DNA from: Halomonas saccharevitans | Lineage (GTDB): Bacteria > Pseudomonadota > Gammaproteobacteria > Pseudomonadales > Halomonadaceae | Reading direction: 5' to 3' | Assembly: GCF_900116405.1 (NCBI RefSeq) | Contig: NZ_FPAQ01000019.1 | Span: 1 to 64,000 of the forward strand | Length of the DNA: 64,000 nt | Part shown: positions 8,660 to 18,619 of the stretch, one piece after another | Layout: each line of letters opens with the position of its first letter | How positions within the stretch are numbered: position 1 is the stretch's first letter | Program-made: the position numbers and the translations under genes | The notes under the pieces: model-generated | What the model was told of the DNA's origin: nothing | The model's database searches: none | Seen by the model: only the letters and a program-made list of their open reading frames with translations

Positions 8660-8738
8660 TTCAGCATATCGCGGGAGCGAGTCGAGCAAGCACGTCGCGA
8701 AAGCACGGTACGAAAGCACGTTACGAAAGAGGCGACGC

Positions 8739-9281
8739 TCAGTCGTCAGCGGGACCGGTTTCGGCGGGCGTCGGGTTGGCAGTGCCCTCGCCCTGGCGGC
8801 GCTGGGCGTTGATCTCGGCCGCCGGATTATCCTGCTGCTCGATGGCCAGGTCGCTGGCCAGGCGCAGCTGGAAGGTCTGCTGCGGGGTCAGGCGGCATTC
8901 GCCACCCTGGCAGGCGGGGATGCCGAAATCGCCGTCGGCGCCATAGGCGGCGGCGGAAAGTTCGCCGCTGTAGATCTCGCTCTCGCTGCCGTCGGTCTCG
9001 ATGCAGGTCAGGGCCTGGGTGGTCAGGCGGATGCGCTCACCGTCGAGACGGGCGTTGCCGACCACCACGCAGTATTCCGGCAGGGAGTGGGAGGCACTGC
9101 CGCCAGCGACCGGGTGAATGATCAGGTCGTCGTGCGCTGGTTCCTGGGCGGTAAGCGTCAGGGTCTCGATGACCTGGACGTCGAGGGTCGCATCTATTGG
9201 CAGTTCGAGGGTGTCGCTCATGGCCAGGCTCGGCACCGTTAGGGCAGCGGCCATCAGCAGAGAGGCAGGGGTCTTGATCAT
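8739..9281 (-). CDS. Exported protein of unknown function
   Basis: A 180-residue protein with a clear Sec signal peptide (MIKTPASLLMAAALTVPSLA, cleavage expected near residues 20-21). The mature part is acidic, rich in D, E, T and Q, and contains four cysteines (C in EYCVV, ALTCIE, and PACQGGEC) that could form disulfides in the periplasm. The C-terminal 30 residues are low complexity. I do not recognise a named family. The start at 9281 is chosen for the signal peptide; an upstream in-frame codon at 9314 would add a poor leader. It converges with srkA and is divergent from folE. Confidence 0.7.
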   Translation of the reverse strand: MIKTPASLLMAAALTVPSLAMSDTLELPIDATLDVQVIETLTLTAQEPAHDDLIIHPVAGGSASHSLPEYCVVVGNARLDGERIRLTTQALTCIETDGSESEIYSGELSAAAYGADGDFGIPACQGGECRLTPQQTFQLRLASDLAIEQQDNPAAEINAQRRQGEGTANPTPAETGPADD

Positions 9282-9457
9282 GTCGGGCTCTCGAGGGTGA
9301 TTTGGGCGCAGCATGAAGCAGGCATAAGCCTATCACAGGCCGGCAGACCCGGCAGCCCTCGGGGATGGGGGGAGGCGCGACACGATGTCACTGGCCGGCC
9401 CGACGCTCCCCTGCGTCGATGGTCGTCATGCGCTAGAATGTGGTTTTCTGGATTCTT

Positions 9458-9505
9458 TTGTTGTACAAGATTTGGATGTTGTATATCTTCTGTACACGAT
9501 ACAAC
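9458..9505 (+). promoter_or_regulatory. AT-rich promoter/operator region upstream of folE
   Basis: TTGTTG (9458-9463) and TATATC (9482-9487) with an 18-bp spacer form a plausible sigma-70 promoter. The region is far more AT-rich than its surroundings. It contains the palindrome TTGTACAA (9461-9468) and the inverted repeat GTTGTAT (9478-9484) / ATACAAC (9499-9505), which overlap the promoter as a repressor site would. The regulator is unknown. Confidence 0.45.
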
Positions 9506-9567
9506 CATGATGGCCGGGCTATCCACCATCGACACGCCGGACACCGACTCTGCCACGGGGCCTGACC

Positions 9568-10125
9568 ATGACCGAAGAACTCGCCAACCATTACCGCCAC
9601 ATCATCCACGAACTGGGCGAGAACCCCGACCGAGAGGGCCTGCGGGATACGCCCAAGCGCGCCGCCAAGGCGATGCAGTTCCTCAACCGCGGCTACAGCC
9701 AGTCGCTCGAGGAGATCATCAACGGCGCGGTGTTCGAGTCGGAGACCGACGAGATGGTGCTGGTCAAGGACATCGAGCTCTACTCCATGTGCGAGCACCA
9801 CCTGCTGCCGTTCATCGGCAAGTGCCACATCGCCTACCTGCCCAGCGGCAAGGTGCTGGGGCTCTCCAAGTTTGCCCGCATCGTCGATATGTACGCCCGG
9901 CGCATGCAGATCCAGGAGAACCTGACCCGCCAGATCGCCGAGGCGGTTCAGCAGGTGACCGAGGCCCGGGGCGTGGCGGTGGTGATCGAGGCGCGCCACC
10001 TGTGCATGATGATGCGCGGGGTGGAGAAGCAGAACTCCAGCATGACCTCCTCAGTGATGCTCGGCGCCTTCCGCGAGAAGCAGAGCACCCGCCAGGAATT
10101 CCTCACCCTGGTCAACGGCCGCTGA
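9568..10125 (+). CDS. folE: GTP cyclohydrolase I
   Basis: Converts GTP to 7,8-dihydroneopterin triphosphate, the entry step for folate and other pterins. The 185-residue protein is a classic FolE1 with zinc ligands in [10 protein letters not shown] and later [10 protein letters not shown], and the GLSKFARIV and SSMTSS segments. The ATG at 9568 opens the conserved [12 protein letters not shown]-terminus. folX follows after 22 bp; the pair suggests that at least part of the product is channelled to tetrahydromonapterin, the pterin cofactor known from pseudomonads and E. coli. An AT-rich operator-like region lies upstream. Confidence 0.95.
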   Translation: MTEELANHYRHIIHELGENPDREGLRDTPKRAAKAMQFLNRGYSQSLEEIINGAVFESETDEMVLVKDIELYSMCEHHLLPFIGKCHIAYLPSGKVLGLSKFARIVDMYARRMQIQENLTRQIAEAVQQVTEARGVAVVIEARHLCMMMRGVEKQNSSMTSSVMLGAFREKQSTRQEFLTLVNGR

Positions 10126-10147
10126 TTTCCCCGCAAGGAGCCTCGAT

Positions 10148-10558
10148 ATGCCGATTCACGCCCTGGACGATCAGCACTTCGACCACGACATGGCCACGAT
10201 CCGCATCAAGAACCTGCGCCTGCGCACGCACATCGGCATCAAGGATGACGAGATAAAGAACCGCCAGGACGTGGTGATCAATGCGGTGATTCGCTATCGC
10301 GCCGACAAGGCCGTCGAATTCAACCACATCGAGCAGGCCCTGAACTATCGGACCATCACCAAGGAGGTGATCGCCCTGGTCGAGGATCGTCGCTTCCTGC
10401 TGCTCGAGCGCATGACCCGGGAGGTGCTGGACCTGATCATGGGCCACCAGCAGGTGCTGACCGCCCAGGTGGAGATCGACAAGCCTCACGCGCTGCGCTT
10501 CTCCGATTCGGTGTCGATTACCCTGTCCGATTCCCGGGAGTCTCGCCGCCCGCAGTGA
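10148..10558 (+). CDS. folX: Dihydroneopterin triphosphate 2'-epimerase
   Basis: A 136-residue protein of the FolB/FolX tunnelling fold. The segments [24 protein letters not shown] and [13 protein letters not shown] are typical of FolX rather than FolB aldolase, so the likely reaction is epimerisation of dihydroneopterin triphosphate to dihydromonapterin triphosphate. It is cotranscribed with folE (22-bp gap with AAGGAG before the ATG) and followed by a strong terminator. folM, which would complete tetrahydromonapterin synthesis, is not in the window. Confidence 0.88.
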   Translation: MPIHALDDQHFDHDMATIRIKNLRLRTHIGIKDDEIKNRQDVVINAVIRYRADKAVEFNHIEQALNYRTITKEVIALVEDRRFLLLERMTREVLDLIMGHQQVLTAQVEIDKPHALRFSDSVSITLSDSRESRRPQ

Positions 10559-10575
10559 GCCCGCGTTGATTGGCA

Positions 10576-10608
10576 AAAGACCCCGGTGCTTGGTGCACCG
10601 GGGTCTTT
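10576..10608 (+). terminator. Intrinsic terminator of folE-folX
   Basis: AAAGACCCCGGTGC (10576-10589) pairs perfectly with GCACCGGGGTCTTT (10595-10608) across a 5-nt loop. The flanking A and T runs make it usable on both strands. Confidence 0.85.
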
Positions 10609-10663
10609 GCGCTTAGCATGGGGGAAAACCGACAAGAGGCCGCGATCGCGGCAGGAGACGACC

Positions 10664-12121
10664 ATGCAAGCCCTCAAGGAAACGCAGCTCTATTGCCCCT
10701 TCGCCTATATCGACGGCAGCTGGGTCGCCGCCGACAGCGGTGAGCAGATCGACGTGCTCAACCCGGCCACCGGCGAGTCGATGGGCAACGTGCCGCGCCT
10801 GGGGCGTGCGGAAACCGAGCGGGCCATCGACGCGGCGGACGCCGCCCTGCCGGCCTGGAAGGCGCTCACCGCCCTGGAGCGTGCCGATATCCTGATGAAG
10901 TGGCACGACCTGATGATGGAGCATCAGGACGACCTGGCCATGATCATGACCTACGAGCAGGGTAAGCCGCTCAAGGAGTCGGCGGGCGAGATCGCCTACG
11001 CGGCGAGCTTCCTGCGCTGGTTCGCCGAGGAGGCGCGGCGCGTCTATGGCGATACCGTGCCGGCCGCCAAGGCCAACCAGCGGATCGTGGTCACCAAGCA
11101 GCCGATCGGCGTGGTGGGGGCCATCACGCCCTGGAACTTCCCCGCGGCGATGATCACCCGCAAGGCCGGCGCGGCACTGGCCGCGGGCTGCACCATCGTC
11201 GTCAAGCCGGCCAGCCAGACGCCGTTCTCCGCCACCGCCCTGGCCAAGCTTGCCGAGCGGGCGGGCGTGCCGCGCGGTGTGTTCAACGTGGTGCCCGGGC
11301 GCGCCTCGGAGATCGCCGCGGCCATGACCGAATCGTCGCTGGTGCGCAAGATCACCTTCACCGGCTCCACCGAGGTCGGTCGCGGGCTGATGGCCCAGGC
11401 CTCCCAGCACATCCAGAAGATCTCACTGGAGCTGGGCGGCAATGCCCCCTTCATCGTCTTCGAGGATGCCGACCTGGACGCCGCGGTGGAGGGCGCCATG
11501 GCCGCCAAGTTCCGCAACGCCGGCCAGACCTGCGTCTGTACCAACCGCTTCTTGGTCCAGTCCAGCGTGGTCAACGCCTTCTGCGAGAAGTTGGCGGTGG
11601 CCATGAACAGCGAGCTCAAGGTGGGTCACGGCACCGGTGACGGCGTCAACATCGGCCCGCTGATCGACGACAAGGCGGTGGCCAAGGTCAGCGAGCACGT
11701 CCACGACGCCGTGGATCAGGGCGCCGAGCTGCTGCTGGGCGGCCATCCGCATCCGCTGGGCGGCAACTTCTTCTCGCCGACCCTGATCAGCTTCGCCCAC
11801 GACAAGATGAAGGTCGCCCACGAGGAAACCTTCGGCCCGCTGGCGGCGGTGTTCCCCTTCGATGACGAGCAGGAAGCCGTCCAAATGGCCAACGACACCG
11901 AATACGGCCTGGCCTCCTACTTCTATTCGCGTGACCTGGGCCGGGTCTGGCGGGTCGCCGACGCCCTGGAGTACGGCATGGTGGGCATCAACACCGGCCT
12001 GATCTCCAACGCCGCCGCGCCCTTCGGCGGGGTCAAGGCCTCGGGGCTCGGCCGCGAGGGCGGCCACCAGGGCCTCGACGAGTTCCTCGAGACCAAGTAC
12101 CTCTGCTTCGATCTCGGCTGA
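10664..12121 (+). CDS. gabD: Succinate-semialdehyde dehydrogenase
   Basis: Oxidises succinate semialdehyde to succinate, the last step of GABA breakdown; related enzymes also use glutarate semialdehyde. The 485-residue aldehyde dehydrogenase is closely GabD-like along its whole length (ITPWNFPAAMITRKAG, VKPASQTPFSA). Catalytic Glu256 lies in LELGGNAPF and the nucleophile Cys290 in NAGQTCVC; the double cysteine is the redox pair seen in GabD. The ATG at 10664 has GCAGGAG upstream. No gabT or transporter is adjacent, and strong terminators on both sides suggest a single-gene unit. Confidence 0.9.
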   Translation: MQALKETQLYCPFAYIDGSWVAADSGEQIDVLNPATGESMGNVPRLGRAETERAIDAADAALPAWKALTALERADILMKWHDLMMEHQDDLAMIMTYEQGKPLKESAGEIAYAASFLRWFAEEARRVYGDTVPAAKANQRIVVTKQPIGVVGAITPWNFPAAMITRKAGAALAAGCTIVVKPASQTPFSATALAKLAERAGVPRGVFNVVPGRASEIAAAMTESSLVRKITFTGSTEVGRGLMAQASQHIQKISLELGGNAPFIVFEDADLDAAVEGAMAAKFRNAGQTCVCTNRFLVQSSVVNAFCEKLAVAMNSELKVGHGTGDGVNIGPLIDDKAVAKVSEHVHDAVDQGAELLLGGHPHPLGGNFFSPTLISFAHDKMKVAHEETFGPLAAVFPFDDEQEAVQMANDTEYGLASYFYSRDLGRVWRVADALEYGMVGINTGLISNAAAPFGGVKASGLGREGGHQGLDEFLETKYLCFDLG

Positions 12122-12184
12122 CCGGGCTTCGCCCGGAGCTGCAAGCTTGAAGAGCGGCGCTTCGCGCCTGAAAGCTGAAAGAAG

Positions 12185-12216
12185 AACACCCCGCCGAGCG
12201 CGCTCGGCGGGGTGTT
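12185..12216. terminator. Terminator between gabD and purH (bidirectional)
   Basis: Positions 12185-12200 and 12201-12216 form a perfect 16-bp palindrome (AACACCCCGCCGAGCG and its complement), followed by TTTCTTTAA on the plus strand. It lies between the convergent genes gabD and purH and can serve both. Confidence 0.8.
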
Positions 12217-12377
12217 TCTTTAATACGGAACCTAAGAAAACGGCTGGGCGATGGTCAGGCTAGGCGAAAATCGGCGCGAAAGCGGAGTTTGCTGTTGCAA
12301 ATGAGCATTTCAACCGGGCTAGCGCACTAGACGATTTTCAACGACGCATGGCCGAGTTCCAGCGTTTTCCCCTCCGT

Positions 12378-13958
<1,581 letters not shown>

Positions 13959-14051
13959 GGGAGTCACTCTCTGTCGATGGTCAGGCTGACACGGGTTGCG
14001 ATGGGGCGCGAAAACGCGAGGGGAGCCGCGCAGGCTCTCCGGATGGACCGT

Positions 14052-14390
14052 TCAGATCAGGCCGTACTGCTTGAGCTTCTTGCGCAGCGTGCCGCGGTTG
14101 AGGCCGAGCATCTCGGCGGCACGCGTCTGGTTGCCCTGGGTGTGCTCGAGCACCGAGGCCAGCAGCGGCGCCTCGACCTCGGCCATCACCATGGCGTAGA
14201 GGTCGGTGACGCTGGAGCCGTCGAGATGATCGAAGTAGCGCGCCAGGGAGGCCTCGACGGCCTCGCGCAGGGGGCGGTCGTCCTGGGGGCCCGGGTGAAC
14301 GGTGTCGCTCAGTTCGGCAAGCTCGCGGGAGGTCTGGGACTCGAACTCGGACTGCGCGAGGTTCTGATCAAGGGGGTGGCTGCTCATCAT
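14052..14390 (-). CDS. fis: DNA-binding protein Fis
   Basis: A small nucleoid-associated protein that bends DNA, activates rRNA promoters and assists recombination. The C-terminal helix-turn-helix is typical (GNQTRAAEMLGLNRGTLRKKLKQYGL at the very end, residues about 86-112). The N-terminal 40 residues are an acidic, poorly conserved extension, making it slightly longer (112) than E. coli Fis (98). The start overlaps the dusB stop (ATGATG at 14390-14385), the conserved dusB-fis arrangement found in most gammaproteobacteria, so expression probably follows the growth-phase-dependent dusB-fis promoter. Confidence 0.95.
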   Translation of the reverse strand: MMSSHPLDQNLAQSEFESQTSRELAELSDTVHPGPQDDRPLREAVEASLARYFDHLDGSSVTDLYAMVMAEVEAPLLASVLEHTQGNQTRAAEMLGLNRGTLRKKLKQYGLI

Positions 14391-15445
14391 GCGGCACGGG
14401 TTCCGTCGGATGCCACGGCCCGGGCCACGCGATGCGGCGTCGCGGCGGGGTCGTGGCGAAAGAGTTCGTCAATGAAGCGGTGCTGGGCGCGGGGGCTCTC
14501 GAGGCCGTTGAAGGTGGCTCGCAAGGCTCGTCGCCCTTCGTCGTCGAAACGCGCATCGCCGGCCAGGTACCAGCCGAGATGCTTGCGCGCGATGCGCACG
14601 CCCATGTGATCGCCGTAGAAGTCGTGCAGGGCCGTGAGGTGGTCGCGCAGCACCGCGGCGCGCTCCTCGTCCTGCGGGGGAGCCAGCGGCTCGCCATGGC
14701 GCAGATAGTGGTCGATCTCGCGAAAGATCCAGGGGTTGCCCTGGGCGCCGCGCCCGACCATCACCGCATCCGCCCCAGTATAGTCGAGGATCCGGCGCGC
14801 CTTCTCGGGGCCGTCGATATCGCCGTTGGCGAACACCGGAATGCCCACCGCGGCCTTGATGGCGGCGATGGTGTCGTACTCGGCGGTGCCGGCATAGCGC
14901 TGCTGTCGATGGCGGCCGTGCACGGCCAGGGCCTGGATGCCGGCGTCCTCGGCGATGCGTGCCACCCGCTCGCCGTTGTTGCTCTCGGCACACCAGCCGG
15001 TGCGGATCTTCAGCGTCACCGGCACCTCGACCGCGGCGACCACCGCCTGGACGATCTCGGCCACCAGCGCCTCGTCGCGCAGCAGCGCCGAGCCGGCGGC
15101 CTTGTTGCAGACCTTCTTGGCCGGGCAGCCCATGTTGATGTCGATGATCTCGGCACCCATGGCGGCGTTCAGCCGGGCCGCCTCGGCGAGCATCTCGGCG
15201 TCGCCGCCGGCGATCTGTACGCTGCGCGGCCCCGGCTCACCGCGGTGATCCATGCGCAGCCGCGACTTGCGGGTATGCCACAGGGTGGGATCCGAGGTGA
15301 CCATCTCGCCCACCACCAGGCCGGCACCCAGGCGCCGGCAAAGCGCGCGGAAGGGACGATCGGTGACCCCGGCCATGGGGGCCAGCACTACCCGGTTGGG
15401 CAGTTGATGGTGACCGATGCGGGGCAGGGGGCGAGCGTCGTGCAT
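14387..15445 (-). CDS. dusB: tRNA-dihydrouridine synthase B
   Basis: A flavin-dependent enzyme that reduces uridine to dihydrouridine in tRNA D-loops. The 352-residue TIM-barrel protein has LAPMAGVTDRPFR at the N-terminus, the catalytic cysteine in NMGCPAKKVCNKAAGSALLR, and FMN-binding ANGDIDGPEKA and GADAVMVGRGAQGNPW. The ATG at 15445 (MHDARPLPRIG) is chosen; the frame is open further up but without homologous sequence. It forms an operon with fis, overlapping by 4 bases. prmA lies 82 bp upstream in the same direction. Confidence 0.95.
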   Translation of the reverse strand: MHDARPLPRIGHHQLPNRVVLAPMAGVTDRPFRALCRRLGAGLVVGEMVTSDPTLWHTRKSRLRMDHRGEPGPRSVQIAGGDAEMLAEAARLNAAMGAEIIDINMGCPAKKVCNKAAGSALLRDEALVAEIVQAVVAAVEVPVTLKIRTGWCAESNNGERVARIAEDAGIQALAVHGRHRQQRYAGTAEYDTIAAIKAAVGIPVFANGDIDGPEKARRILDYTGADAVMVGRGAQGNPWIFREIDHYLRHGEPLAPPQDEERAAVLRDHLTALHDFYGDHMGVRIARKHLGWYLAGDARFDDEGRRALRATFNGLESPRAQHRFIDELFRHDPAATPHRVARAVASDGTRAA

Positions 15446-15527
15446 GATCGGGGGTCGTCGGCGACAAGGGGTGCATATCATACGCCCACGCCGGGCGTTG
15501 TTGAACCGCCAGGCGCGGGCTTCGGGA

Positions 15528-16478
15528 TCAGGCGTTGGCCGCGGGGCGTCGACCAACGGAACGCCGCCCGACGGAACGCCGCCCGGTCAGCCGCACCCAG
15601 CCCTCGCGCACCGTCGGCTCGTCCATGATCAGCCCACGGGCGCGGTAGGCCTCGAGCACGTCCTCGGCCTGAGCCTCGAGGATGCCCGAGAGCGCCAGGC
15701 GGCCGCCCGGGGCGACGCGGCCGGCGATCTCGTCGGCGAGTTCCACTAGTGGGCCGGCGAGGATATTGGCGATGACCAGCGGGAACTCGCCCGCCTCGAG
15801 CTGCTCGGGGTAGCAGAGCCGGAACGCCGACTGGGCCATGCCGTTGCGCTCGGCGTTGTCGCGGCTGGCCGAAAGCGCCTGGGGATCGATATCGGTGCCC
15901 GTGGCCTCCCGAGCACCGAGCCTGAGCGCGGCGATCGCGAGGATCCCCGAACCGCAGCCCACGTCGAGCACGCCCAGATCGGTCAGCTCTCCGGCCACCG
16001 CCAGGCCGTCCAGCCACTCCAGGCACAGCGCCGTGGTGGGATGGGTGCCGGTGCCGAAGGCAAGTCCGGGGTCGAGGTGCAGGTTGACGGCGCCGGGCTC
16101 GGGCGGCGCGTGCCAGCTCGGCACGATCCACAGCCGCTCGCCCATCTGCAGGGGATGGAAGTCCGCCATCCACTCGCGCTCCCAGTCGCGGTCGGCCAGC
16201 AGTTCGACCTCGACCTCTGGGCAGGGCTCGTCGGGGAACTCAGCGGCCCAGGCCTCGCGCACACGGTCGAGCATCGCATCCATGCCTTCGAGATCGTCAT
16301 AGAGCCCGGTGAGCACGGTCTCGTCCCAGAGGGGGGTGGTGCCGCGCTCCGGCTCGAAGACCGGCTCGTCGAAGGCGTCCTGAAGCGTGATGGCGGTGGC
16401 GCCTTCGGCCAGCAGCAGCTCCTCGAGGGTCTCGGCCTGCTCGGGGGCGATACGGGCCTTGAGTTGCATCCAGGGCAT
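15528..16478 (-). CDS. prmA: Ribosomal protein L11 methyltransferase
   Basis: Methylates several amino groups of ribosomal protein L11 using S-adenosylmethionine. The 316-residue protein has the N-terminal substrate-recognition domain (MPWMQLKARI onward) and a C-terminal class I methyltransferase with LDPGLAFGTGTHPTT, VLDVGCGSGILAIAA and the NILAGPL catalytic loop. The start at 16478 follows GGAG. The extreme C-terminus is odd: GRRSVGRRSVGRRPAANA, encoded by an in-frame tandem repeat at about 15544-15590, which extends the protein past the usual family end. Confidence 0.93.
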   Translation of the reverse strand: MPWMQLKARIAPEQAETLEELLLAEGATAITLQDAFDEPVFEPERGTTPLWDETVLTGLYDDLEGMDAMLDRVREAWAAEFPDEPCPEVEVELLADRDWEREWMADFHPLQMGERLWIVPSWHAPPEPGAVNLHLDPGLAFGTGTHPTTALCLEWLDGLAVAGELTDLGVLDVGCGSGILAIAALRLGAREATGTDIDPQALSASRDNAERNGMAQSAFRLCYPEQLEAGEFPLVIANILAGPLVELADEIAGRVAPGGRLALSGILEAQAEDVLEAYRARGLIMDEPTVREGWVRLTGRRSVGRRSVGRRPAANA

Positions 16479-16528
16479 GGGCGATCTCCGGTCGGTGCGG
16501 GAAGGGGCGGGGAAAGGGAGTGGGCAAC

Positions 16529-16560
16529 GCAAGCGGGGCGGCCATGGCCGCCCCGCTTGC
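16529..16560. terminator. Large palindrome between accC and prmA
   Basis: A perfect 32-bp palindrome (GCAAGCGGGGCGGCCA and its complement) lies 15 bases after the accC stop. It lacks a long T-run but would stop or attenuate readthrough from accBC into prmA. Confidence 0.6.
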
Positions 16561-16574
16561 AGGAGGAGACGGGC

Positions 16575-17915
16575 TCAGAGGCCCAGCTTCTTCTCCAGAT
16601 AGTGGATGTTCACGCCACCCTGCTGGAAGTGAGTATCGCGCACCAGATCCTTGTGCAGGTCGGTGTTGGTCTTGATGCCTTCCACCAGCAGCTCGTCAAG
16701 GGCGTTGCGCATGCGGATCAGCGCCGTCTCGCGGTCCACGCCCCAGGTGATCAGCTTGCCGATCAGCGAGTCGTAGTGGGGCGGCACCGAATAGCCCGTA
16801 TAGACGTGGGAGTCCATGCGCACACCGAGCCCGCCGGGCGGGTGATAGAGGGTGACCCGGCCGGGCGAGGGCATGAAGGTGCGGGCGTCCTCGGCGTTGA
16901 TCCGGCACTCGAAGGCGTGACCGCTCAGCTCCACCTGGTCCTGGCTGACCGAGAGCGGCAGGCCCGAGGCGATGCGCAGCTGCTCGCGCACGATGTCCAC
17001 GCCGGTGACCATCTCGGTGACGGGGTGCTCGACCTGGACCCGGGTGTTCATCTCGATGAAGAAGAATTCGCCGTTCTCGTAGAGGAACTCGAAGGTGCCG
17101 GCGCCGCGGTAGCCGATGGTGATGCAGGCCTCGCGGCATGCCTCGAGCACCTTGGCGCGGGCGGTCTCGTCGATGCCCGGCGCCGGGGCCTCCTCGATCA
17201 CCTTCTGATGGCGACGCTGCAGCGAGCAGTCGCGGTCATAGAGGTGGATGGCGTTGCCCTGGCCGTCGGCCAGCACCTGGATCTCCACGTGGCGCGGGTT
17301 CTCCAGGAACTTCTCCATGTAGACGGTGCCGTCGCCGAAGGCCGAGTGGGCCTCGGTGCGGGTGACGTTGACCGCCGAGAGCAGGTGCGCCTCGGTGTGC
17401 ACCACGCGCATGCCGCGCCCGCCGCCGCCGGCGGCGGCCTTGATGATCACCGGATAGCCGATGCGCCGGGCCACGGCGAGGGTCTCGCTTTCGTCGTCGC
17501 CCAGGGGGCCGTCGGAGCCGGGCACCGTGGGCACGCCGGCCTTCTTCATCGATTCGATGGCGCTGACCTTGTCGCCCATCAGGCGAATGGTCTCGGCGCG
17601 CGGACCGATGAAGGTGAAGCCGGAGCGCTCGACCTGCTCGGCGAAGTTGGCGTTCTCGGAGAGGAAGCCGTAGCCCGGGTGGATGGCGCTGGAGTCGGTG
17701 ACTTCCGCGGCGCTGATCAGCGCCGGAATGTTCAGGTAGGACTGCGCCGAGGAGGCCGGGCCGATGCACACGGCCTCGTCGGCCAGGCGTACGTGCATCA
17801 GTTCACGGTCGGCAGTGGAGTGGACCGCCACCGTCTTGATGCCCAGCTCCTTGCAGGCGCGCAGGATGCGCAGGGCGATCTCGCCGCGATTGGCGATCAG
17901 AACCTTGTCCAGCAT
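16575..17915 (-). CDS. accC: Acetyl-CoA carboxylase, biotin carboxylase subunit
   Basis: Carboxylates the biotin on AccB with ATP and bicarbonate, the first half-reaction of malonyl-CoA formation. The 446-residue ATP-grasp enzyme shows the N-terminal [16 protein letters not shown], the glycine-rich [12 protein letters not shown] lid, the [13 protein letters not shown] segment, and [14 protein letters not shown] with the catalytic region. Length and motifs are standard. It follows accB by 40 bp in an accBC operon. Biotin made by the nearby bio genes would be ligated to AccB. Confidence 0.97.
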   Translation of the reverse strand: MLDKVLIANRGEIALRILRACKELGIKTVAVHSTADRELMHVRLADEAVCIGPASSAQSYLNIPALISAAEVTDSSAIHPGYGFLSENANFAEQVERSGFTFIGPRAETIRLMGDKVSAIESMKKAGVPTVPGSDGPLGDDESETLAVARRIGYPVIIKAAAGGGGRGMRVVHTEAHLLSAVNVTRTEAHSAFGDGTVYMEKFLENPRHVEIQVLADGQGNAIHLYDRDCSLQRRHQKVIEEAPAPGIDETARAKVLEACREACITIGYRGAGTFEFLYENGEFFFIEMNTRVQVEHPVTEMVTGVDIVREQLRIASGLPLSVSQDQVELSGHAFECRINAEDARTFMPSPGRVTLYHPPGGLGVRMDSHVYTGYSVPPHYDSLIGKLITWGVDRETALIRMRNALDELLVEGIKTNTDLHKDLVRDTHFQQGGVNIHYLEKKLGL

Positions 17916-17955
17916 GATGAATCCGCCAGTTGATGAGTGATGAAGACGGGGGCGA

Positions 17956-18414
17956 TCAGGCGATGACGAGCATCGGCTGGTCGAACTCGACCGGCTCGCC
18001 GTCCTCGACCAGGATCGCCTCGATCACGCCGTCGCGATCGGCCTCGATCTGGTTCATCATCTTCATCGCCTCGACGATGCAGATGGTCTCGCCTTTCTTG
18101 ACGCTCTGGCCGACTTCCACGAAGGACTTGGAGCCCGGTGCCGGTGAGCGATAGAAGGTGCCGACCATCGGCGAGTTGACGCTCTGGCCCTGATAGGACG
18201 GCTCGGCGGCGGCGGCGGGCTCGGCGGGAGCCGCCGGTGCCTGCGGCGCCTGCTGTGGCGCGGCCGCGTAGGGCTGGGGCGCGGGCTGCTGCCAGCTCGT
18301 GCCGTTGGGGTGGCGGCTGATGCGAACCGACTCTTCCCCTTCCTGGATCTCGATCTCGCTGATGTTGGACTCTTCGAGCAGTTCGATCAGCTTCTTGACC
18401 TTGCGGATATCCAT
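17956..18414 (-). CDS. accB: Biotin carboxyl carrier protein of acetyl-CoA carboxylase
   Basis: Carries biotin between the carboxylase and carboxyltransferase of acetyl-CoA carboxylase. The 152-residue protein has the usual three parts: a small N-terminal domain ([18 protein letters not shown]), an alanine/proline-rich linker (about residues 42-75) and the C-terminal biotinyl domain with the modification site EAMKMMNQ. It precedes accC by 40 bp. In pseudomonads aroQ sits between dsbD and accB; here it is absent, and a gap of 205 bp separates accB from dsbD. Confidence 0.97.
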   Translation of the reverse strand: MDIRKVKKLIELLEESNISEIEIQEGEESVRISRHPNGTSWQQPAPQPYAAAPQQAPQAPAAPAEPAAAAEPSYQGQSVNSPMVGTFYRSPAPGSKSFVEVGQSVKKGETICIVEAMKMMNQIEADRDGVIEAILVEDGEPVEFDQPMLVIA

Positions 18415-18619
18415 GACGTTTCTCGACCGGTGGGGTTGGGGTGATGATCCGGGGTGCTGTCAACCCCGGCCAACTTGCAATAGATCCCGGCAAGATAGCG
18501 TGTCTTGCGGCCTCTATTGACCATGAAGGAGCAGTGGAGGCGGAGTCTGCCGAAAATCGGCCGGGATGTCCAGCCGTAGGGGAACGCTGTTCGAGTGCGA
18601 TCTCCCACGCGCCGCGGGC

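Noticed and set aside
13959-14051. PurR operator upstream of purH
   Set aside because: GCGAAAACGC resembles half of a PurR site, but the second half is missing and purH probably lies in a transcript from dusB-fis.
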